A DNA stretch of 64,000 nt from Odontesthes bonariensis (lineage: Eukaryota > Chordata > Actinopteri > Atheriniformes > Atherinopsidae): NCBI RefSeq assembly GCF_027942865.1, contig NC_134526.1, positions 2,720,470 through 2,784,469 of the forward strand. The letters run 5' to 3'. Position 1 is the first letter of the stretch. Every line of letters begins with the position of its first letter. Below the pieces are notes generated by a model, which ran no database searches, was not told where the DNA came from, and saw only the letters and a program-made list of their open reading frames with translations. Positions 57,324-64,000 of this stretch are shown piece by piece. The translations under genes and the position numbers were made by a program.

Positions 57324-60300
57324 GTGAGGTGACCATCTCTAACTGTCCATGACTCTTCTCCATGTCAGAGCTCAGCACTCACATCACCAAACCGCCTTTA
57401 TTCACAGGAACCAGCCTGGATCTGAACCTGAACCTGAACCTGAACCTGAACCTGAACCTGAACCTGAACCTGAACCCAGCTGTGTGTCCATGCAGAGCGA
57501 CAGGTCAAATGATCGTTTTATTGTCTTTAAATCAGACCAACGTTCACGGCCTCAGAGGTGAGCTGTGTGTAAATGGTGTAACACTGTAAAATGTACCAGA
57601 GTCAGTTTGAACAGTTCTTTTTCCAACTTGTGTTTAATGTGAGCTCTGATTCACATCCATTTCATCTTCACATGTGAAACTGTCAAAGTGGAAAGAATGG
57701 ATGTTAAATTAGGTCTCTTTTAGGGAGTAAAATTAACATTTAGATGCTGAAAGACCAAAGTTCTTTAGAATATTTCCTGAACTTATTGATGAGTCTCTGA
57801 TGGAGTTTGGCCCAAAGCGGTGAGCCATGACCCATCCTTGTTGGAGAGACTGAACCTTTGGTGGAAGCTGCTGTTATACCCAACCCTGACACCCTCACCT
57901 GTCAGCAGATAACCTGCTGGTTGGAGAAGCTTCCAGAACGCTGTTCCTGTAGATTCTGTAAACTTTCTGTCTTTCTGTGACTCCAGAACAACTTTTACTG
58001 AGTGTTGCTGCATCAGGTTCTACATTTGGTTCTGTTTTCTAAATACAAAGAAGTTGGTCAGTGAAGACTCTGAAATCATTTCTTTGAACTCGTTTCTGTT
58101 CAATAAATTTTGAAACCAATGAACTAATTCCACACTGAAGTTTTTGTTGTATTTTAGAAACTACAGCTACGATCCAACCAACACGTCAGCTGGACTCCTC
58201 ACAAAGAAACAAATCTTTTGTCAGTTCACACAGTTCTGTATCCCTTCCTCCTCACACTGCTTCATCTGACCTCAGCTTCCTCCCACTGTTAGAAACACAC
58301 TGAGCTCTTATCTTCTGGAACACAGATGCTGATGATGTGCAGCTTCAGAGTTAATCAGCTGCTTTATGGCTGCGTTCACTGCTCACATCCACACATCCCT
58401 TCATGGACCTTCACCTTGTGTTGCTCTCTGTGTGGACAGACACAATGTGAGCTCATTCTTCATGATTCCTCCACAGAGTGGACCAGCAGAGCTCAGAGGG
58501 TCCCAGTGGTCCGTCTGCCCAGCAGCATCAAACACAGCTGGACTCCATATTTATGGTCTGTACATGTACAACAACTACTTTTCCATCTGTTCTGCTCACA
58601 GCCATCTCCATGCTGCACTCTGTAGGCCAGTGGGCTGTCAGTGTGTCCAACATGGATCTGATGTTTGGCTCCATGGTTTCAGTCTGATGGGCTCATTCAT
58701 ATAGTTTTCTGTTCCAGCTGCTGGAGGACAACATGCTCACTTTTGTGAAGGAGGAGCTGAAGAAGGTGCAGAAGGCTCTGAGTCCAGATTACCCAGAATG
58801 CTTAGAGAGTCAGAGGGAGGGTGAGGATGAAGAGCAGAGGAGCAGCAGAGAGGCATTAGTGAAGATCACAGCTCACTTCCTGAGGAGAATGAAGCAGGAG
58901 GAGCTGGCTGACCGTCTGCAGAGCAGTAAGAGGATTCCTCTAAAGGTTTAACCTGCTGGATAAATGACACATTTACTGATGTCTCAGCACACAGAACAGC
59001 AGATGTTCAGATACTCATTCTGTACAGGGTTGAAATGTCTGTTTACTGATGTTATTTCTTGTCTTCATTCAGAATTGCATCAACTTAAACATAAATGTGC
59101 TCTGAAGAAGAAGTTCCAGTGTGTGTTTGAGGGGATTCCTAAAGCAGGAAAGCCAACCCTTCTGAATCAGATCTACACAGAGCTCTACATCACAGAGGGA
59201 GGGAGCGGAGAGGTCAATGATGAACATGAGGTCAGACAGATTGAAGCAGCATCCAGGAAAGCAGGCAGAGCAGAAACATCCATCAGACAAGAAGACATCT
59301 TTAAAGGCCCACCTGGAGGAGATGAACCAATCAGAACAGTGCTGACAAAGGGAGTGGCTGGCATTGGGAAAACAGTCTTAACACAGAAGTTCACTCTGGA
59401 CTGGGCTGAAGGCAAAGCCAACCAGGACATCCACTTCATGTTTCCATTCACTTTCAGAGAGCTGAATGTGCTGAAAGAGAGAAAGTTCAGCTTGGTGGAG
59501 CTTGTTCATCACTTCTTTACTGAGACCAAAGCAGCAGGAATCTGCAGCTTTGAACAGTTCCAGGTCGTGTTCATCTTTGACGGTCTGGATGAGTGTCGAC
59601 TTCCTCTGGACTTCCACAGCAAGGAGCCCCTGACTGATGCTACAGAGCCCACCTCAGTGGATGTGCTGCTGACAAACCTCATCAGGGGGGAGCTGCTTCC
59701 CTCTGCTCGCCTCTGGATAACCACACGACCTGCAGCAGCCAATCAGATCCCTCCTGGCTGTGTTGGCATGGTGACAGAGGTCAGAGGGTTCACTGACCCA
59801 CAGAAGGAGGAGTACTTCAGGAAGAGATTCAGAGATTCAGAGCAGGCCAGCAGGATCATCTCCCACATCCAGACATCCCGAAGCCTCCGCATCATGTGCC
59901 ACATCCCGGTCTTCTGCTGGATCACTGCTACAGTTCTGGAGCATGTGTTGGAAACCAGAGAGGGAGCAGAGCTGCCCAGCACCCTGACTGAGATGTACAT
60001 CCACTTCCTGGTGGTTCAGGCCAAAGTGAAGAAGCTCAAGTATGATGGAGGAGCTGAGACAGATCCACACTGGAGTCCAGAGAGCAGGAAGATGATTGAG
60101 TCTCTGGGAAAACTGGCTTTTGAGCAGCTGCAGAAAGGAAAGCTGATCTTCTATGAATCAGACCTGACAGAGTGTGGCATCGATATCTCAGAAGCCTCAG
60201 TGTACTCAGGAGTGTTCACACAGATCTTTAGAGAGGAGAGAGGGCTGTGCCAGGAGAAGGTGTTCTGCTTCATCCATCTGAGTGTTCAGGAGTTTCTGGC

Positions 60301-62780
60301 TGCTCTGCATGTGCATCTGACCTTCATCAACTCTGGACTCAACCTGATGGGAGAACAACAAAAGAGGTTTAAATCGTTCAAAGACGAAAAAAAACTAAAG
60401 CATCTCCACAAGATTTCTGTGGACAAGGCCTTAAAGAGTCCAAATGGACACCTGGACCTGTTCCTCCGCTTCCTCCTGGGTCTTTCCCTGCAGACCAATC
60501 AGAGGCTCCTACGAGGCCTGCTGACACAGACAGGAAGTAGCTCACAGACCAATAAGGAAACAGTTGATTACATCAAGAAGAAGATCAGTGAGAATCTGTC
60601 TGCAGAGAGAAGCATCAATCTGTTCCACTGTCTGAATGAACTGAATGATCGTTCTCTGGTGGAGGAGATCCAACAGGCCCTGAGTTCAGGAAGTCTCTCC
60701 ACAGATAAACTGTCTCCTGCTCAGTGTTCAGCTCTGGTCTTCATCTTACTGTCATCAGGAAAACATCTGGATGAGTTTGACCTGAAGAAATACTCTGCTT
60801 CAGAGGAGGCTCTTCTGAGGCTGCTGCCAGTGGTCAAAGCCTCCAACAAAGCTGTGTAAGTACAGAGATAAATATGTTTTAAATGCTCTGTTTACTTGTT
60901 AAAAGGAGAGAAAATAACTGAGTTATTTCTCAGATAATTTCAGTTTGTAGATAACACAGATTCACAGCAAACAGTTCCATCAGATCAGTTTACATCAAGA
61001 GGAAAGAAACACGGTGCAAGAACTTTATAATATTTATAAAGTTCTTACATAACTTAATTCTCTTCCTGTTATTCCCTCCTCAGACTGAGCGGCTGTAACC
61101 TCTCAGAGAGAAGCTGTGCAGCTCTGTCCTCAGCTCTCAGCTCCCAGTCCTCCAGCCTGACAGAACTGGACCTGAGTAACAACAACCTGCAGGATTCAGG
61201 GCTGAAGCAGCTGTCTGTTGGACTGCAGAGTCCAAACTGTAACCTGGAAGCTCTCAGGTCAGGATTCATTCAACTGTTCAGCTGCTGATCATTTTAATTC
61301 TGCTTTACAGTCATGGATGAACAGCTGACCTGTTCAGGATGGTGTCTGCTGTTGGAGTCTTTTCTCTCAGTTTCTGCCATTTGTGTTGTTTCCTGCAGCC
61401 TGTCAGGCTGTCTGATCACAGAGGAAGGCTGTGCTTCTCTGGTCTCAGCTCTGACCTCCAACCCCTCCCATCTGAGAGAGCTGGACCTGAGCTACAACCA
61501 TCCAGGAGACTCAGCAGTGAGGCAGCTCTCAGCTGGACTGGAGGATCCACAGTGGAGGCTGGACACTCTCAGGTATGGAGAGCTCTGCTGCTTTAATCAT
61601 TTCCCTTCTAACCGGCTCATGAGCTGGTTAGAAGTGATGCCGAGCAGCGAGGGAGGAGCAAACCTCTGTGAGGAGGAGCAGGAAATGTCTGCCAGCATTA
61701 GCCGGTGTCCCCTTAAAACAGCGTGGATCTGTCAGAATGATGGGGGTTTATCGTGTCATTCCTCAGATAAATGGGCCCCAAAGAAAACATACATACCAGC
61801 AACCATCTGCTGGTTAATGCTCAGCCTGTAAGGAAACATATTCAGCAGATTCAGAGACTTTATTCATCCAGTTAAAGGGACATTTCTGTGTTTCTGAAGT
61901 GGGGCTGTGTGAAGTCCTCATGAGCAGTCAGCATCTCTCTCAGTGTAGAACAATGTGTGTGTGAGAGCCATGTAATGTCCATGTTTGATGCTGAAAGAGA
62001 CAGTGCTGCTCTGACCCCCCTCCTCCTTTCAGGGTGGAGCCTGCTGGAGAACGATGGCTGACACCAGGGCTGAGGAAGTGTGAGTGTGTTCTTCATCTGA
62101 TTCATGACATTCAGCCATCTTCACACTGTCACATCACTCATTGATCAAAGTGAACAGATGATGGATCAATAACTGCAGCTGGATTGTGTTTGTTCTCTCC
62201 ATCAGATTCCTGTCAACTCACAATCGACACAAACACAGTGAACAGGAAACTGAAACTGTCTGACAGCAACAGGAAGGTGACACGTGTGGAGGAGGTTCAG
62301 TCATATCCTGATCATCCAGACAGATTTGATGAATGTTCTCAGCTGCTGTGTAGAAATGTTCTGACTGGTCGCTGTTACTGGGAGGTCGAGTGGAGAGGAA
62401 GGGTTGATATATCAGTGAGTTACAGAGGAATCAGCAGGAGAGGAGGCAGTGAATGTGTGTTTGGATGGAATGATCAGTCCTGGTCTCTGAGCTGCTCTGA
62501 TGGAGGTTACTCTGTCTGGCACAATGCCAGAGAAACATCCTCCTCCTCCTCCTCCTCCTCCTCCTCCTCCTCCTCCTCCTCCGCCTCCTCCTCCTCCTCT
62601 GTCTGTAACAGAGCAGCAGTGTATGTGGACCGTCCTGCTGGCACTCTGTCCTTCTACAGCGTCTCCTCTGACACACTGATCCACCTCCACACCTTCAGCA
62701 CCACATTCACTGAAGAACCTCTGCATCCTGGATTTGGGTTCTGGTTCTGGTCATCTGGTTCCTCAGTGTCTCTGTGCTGA
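57256..62780 (+). CDS. NLR-2: FISNA-NACHT-LRR-PRY/SPRY receptor (NLRC3-like)
   Basis: Nine exons give about 1085 codons: 57256-57323, 57408-57557, 58477-58555, 58718-58925, 59073-60855, 61084-61257, 61399-61572, 62033-62079, 62206-62780. All junctions are GT-AG with consistent phases, and no stop or frameshift was found. Domains: N-terminal tail with Glu-Pro repeats (1-99), FISNA (about 170-250), NACHT (GVAGIGKT near 262-269, [10 protein letters not shown] near 335), helical region, two LRR exons, PRY-SPRY at the C-terminus. The family is the teleost-expanded NLR-C group of cytosolic immune NTPases. Compared with NLR-1 its exon 3 is complete, so this is the copy more likely to make a full protein. 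A patch after the NACHT region differs strongly from NLR-1. Confidence 0.88.
57408..57557 (+). CDS. NLR-2 exon 3 (Glu-Pro repeat)
   Basis: A 150-nt exon with nine Glu-Pro pairs from GAACCT hexamers, then [20 protein letters not shown] as in other fish NLRs, and a CAGAG-GTGAGC donor. NLR-1 lacks the second half. Confidence 0.85.
58477..58555 (+). CDS. NLR-2 exon 4
   Basis: A 79-nt exon identical in protein to NLR-1 exon 4, with the same weak GTCTGT donor. Confidence 0.8.
58718..58925 (+). CDS. NLR-2 exon 5 (pre-FISNA helices)
   Basis: A 208-nt exon with [20 protein letters not shown] and [16 protein letters not shown]. Acceptor GTTCCAG, donor GTAAGA. Confidence 0.85.
59073..60855 (+). CDS. 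NLR-2 exon 6 (FISNA and NACHT)
   Basis: A 1783-nt exon with intact GVAGIGKT and [12 protein letters not shown]; the donor is GTAAGT. Between [15 protein letters not shown] and SPNGHLDLF it reads [17 protein letters not shown], where NLR-1 has the more usual [18 protein letters not shown]; it is two codons shorter there. Confidence 0.92.
61084..61257 (+). CDS. NLR-2 LRR exon 1
   Basis: A 174-nt exon, near-identical to NLR-1 (Gly for Asp in LSGCNLSE). Confidence 0.9.
61399..61572 (+). CDS. NLR-2 LRR exon 2
   Basis: A 174-nt exon, near-identical to NLR-1 (Arg for Lys in [10 protein letters not shown]). Longer open reading on both sides is intronic. Confidence 0.9.
62033..62079 (+). CDS. NLR-2 linker exon
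   Basis: A 47-nt exon between LRR and PRY, encoding [15 protein letters not shown], flanked by CTTTCAG and GTGAGT. Confidence 0.85.
62206..62780 (+). CDS. NLR-2 PRY-SPRY (B30.2) exon
   Basis: Ends in TGA at 62778. PRY and SPRY motifs are intact ([45 protein letters not shown]). The poly-Ser run (about 62537-62600, some 21 codons, one Ala) is roughly half as long as in NLR-1. Confidence 0.9.
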
Positions 62781-62860
62781 GTATACAGAGTGTCCTCCTG
62801 TCAGAGAATCCCTGCTGAACAGATAGTTAATTCTGTCTCTTTCACTCAGAAACACTTTTT

Positions 62861-64000
62861 CAGATTTGTGGTTTCAAGCGTTCTTATTCCAAAGGAGAAA
62901 GAGTCCTCGGACTTGAGTCAGCTCCGGATGATCTCCCTCCTAAATGTAGAGGGGAAGATTTTCTTTAGTTTAGTTGCACAGAGTTTAGCTAGTTATTTAG
63001 AAAATAATAGCTTAATAGATACTACTGTGCAGAAGGCAGGAATACCAGGTTTCACAGGGTGTTTAGAGCACACTAGCATAATTTGGCATCAGATTCAGAC
63101 AGCCAAGACTTGCATGTTTTATTTCTGGATCTAGCAAATGCATTTGCTTCAGTGCCACAAAGCCTCATTTGGAAAGCGTTTGAGTATTTTAGAGTGCCCG
63201 TAATAGTTGTTAACTTAGTAAGAGCACATTTTCAGGATATTAGACTGTGCTTAAGTACAGCAGGTTTCAACAGGAAAGTTAATAAGACAATAAGGAGGCA
63301 AGGCAGCTTGGAGGATGCTTGTGATTGGGAGATGCAGGTAGATTTAGGAAATAAGCTTGTTGTTCCCCAGGAAATAGTCTCTACAAATCTAAGGCCTGAT
63401 ATAGTCTTGTGGTCTAGGAGTAGAATGAGTCTAATTCATAGAGCCCAGTCTCATAGAGACTGTTCCTTGGAGGGAATTAGTAGCAGAAGCATATGAAAGG
63501 AAAAAGCTTAGGTATGTGGAGTTGGGGGCAGAAGCAGAGCAGCGAGGATGGAAGGTTAGAATCTGTCCAGTGGAAGTAGGATGTAGAGGATTTGTTGCAA
63601 AGTCTGTTGTCTCATTGTTGAGGGAGCTGGGTGTAAGTGGACAGAGTGTGAGGAAAAGAGTGAAGGAAGTGTCAGATGAGGCAGTAAAGTCCAGTCAATG
63701 GATTTGGATTAGAAGAAGCAATAGTAGCTGGGGGCCCAGCAGGGGGAGCACTTAGGGTAAACAGACTCTTTGAAGAAACAAAGAAGAAATTCAGGATATT
63801 TAAGTGGAGGGTGTGGCCCATGTGAGTCTTTTGAAACCAGGCGGCCATTTTAGGTGAGTTGGCCTGTTTTGCTTTGTTTTTTTGCTGGCATTTTTAGTGA
63901 TTGTAGGACTGTTTAGGTGAGTTTGTCTGCTGAATCTGCTAGTGTATCTTGTCCTGCCTCCACCTCTGGCACCCTCTATATTTTCATCACCCCCTACCCG
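62861..64000 (+). mobile_element. R2-type LINE fragment behind NLR-2, cut by window edge
   Basis: Almost the same sequence as 44617-45755, with the same frame change after the RT motif region and the same deletion joint between RT and endonuclease-like part. It must have been present before the gene duplicated. Confidence 0.8.

Larger units (their letters stand above)
54385..64000 (+). repeat. Tandem gene duplication, unit 2 (NLR-2)
   Basis: Matches unit 1 (29190-45755) from the leader exon to the LINE fragment; the unit is cut by the right edge. It lacks the nested TTAA/Harbinger block, the 35-bp minisatellite and the composite repeat of unit 1, but has its own hAT insertion at 55920-56925. 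Confidence 0.9.

Overview
The window looks like genomic DNA of a ray-finned (teleost, probably percomorph) fish. Three things support this: two genes of the fish-specific NLR-C type (FISNA, NACHT, LRR and B30.2 domains split by GT-AG introns), teleost-typical retroelements (RTE/Rex3-like, CR1/L2-like and R2-type LINE pieces, a tRNA-derived SINE head), and many short DNA-transposon derivatives (hAT, PIF/Harbinger, TTAA-target). No bacterial, plasmid or viral genes were seen.

Layout. (1) Positions 1-25735 are one tandem array of a 15-bp unit (ATAACTTAAGGACAG and close variants). It runs off the left edge and is broken by a 500-base run of N at 21815-22314. (2) 25736-29190 holds an unusual C-rich, T-poor edge and two complete hAT-type MITEs with perfect 8-bp target duplications. 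(3) 29190-46400 is the first NLR gene (NLR-1). It has a 5' leader exon, a 7-kb first intron swollen by duplications and nested transposons, coding exons from 36503 to 44526, and a 3' region made of an R2-type LINE fragment. (4) 46400-54385 is intergenic: an HSP70 coding fragment, a 666-bp fold-back element, a Harbinger element inside a LINE, and a decayed RTE-like LINE with a SINE in its 3' part. (5) 54385-64000 is the second NLR gene (NLR-2), coding from 57256 to 62780, followed by the same LINE fragment, which is cut by the right edge.

The two NLR genes are a recent direct tandem duplication. Exons, most introns, the leader exon and the downstream LINE junction are shared, and the second copy is still matching the first when the window ends. 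Each gene assembles from sequence into nine coding exons whose phases agree: about 1081 codons for NLR-1 and 1085 for NLR-2. The predicted proteins are cytosolic innate-immune NTPase receptors: a short N-terminal tail, FISNA, NACHT with Walker A GVAGIGKT and Walker B FIFDGLDE, helical domains, two LRR exons and a C-terminal PRY-SPRY domain. Differences are concentrated in a few places: the N-terminal Pro-Gly/Pro-Glu repeat exon (NLR-1 has lost the end of it and needs an alternative splice donor), a patch of about 30 codons after the NACHT region, a poly-serine run inside SPRY, an upstream ATG, and copy-specific transposon insertions that can be checked against empty sites in the other copy.

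The strongest unusual signals are the very long, almost indel-free 15-bp satellite with higher-order duplications, the NLR-1 exon-3 breakage with a phase-preserving rescue donor, and the clean filled/empty transposon sites that date insertions relative to the gene duplication. All calls come from reading the sequence by eye; no database search was possible.
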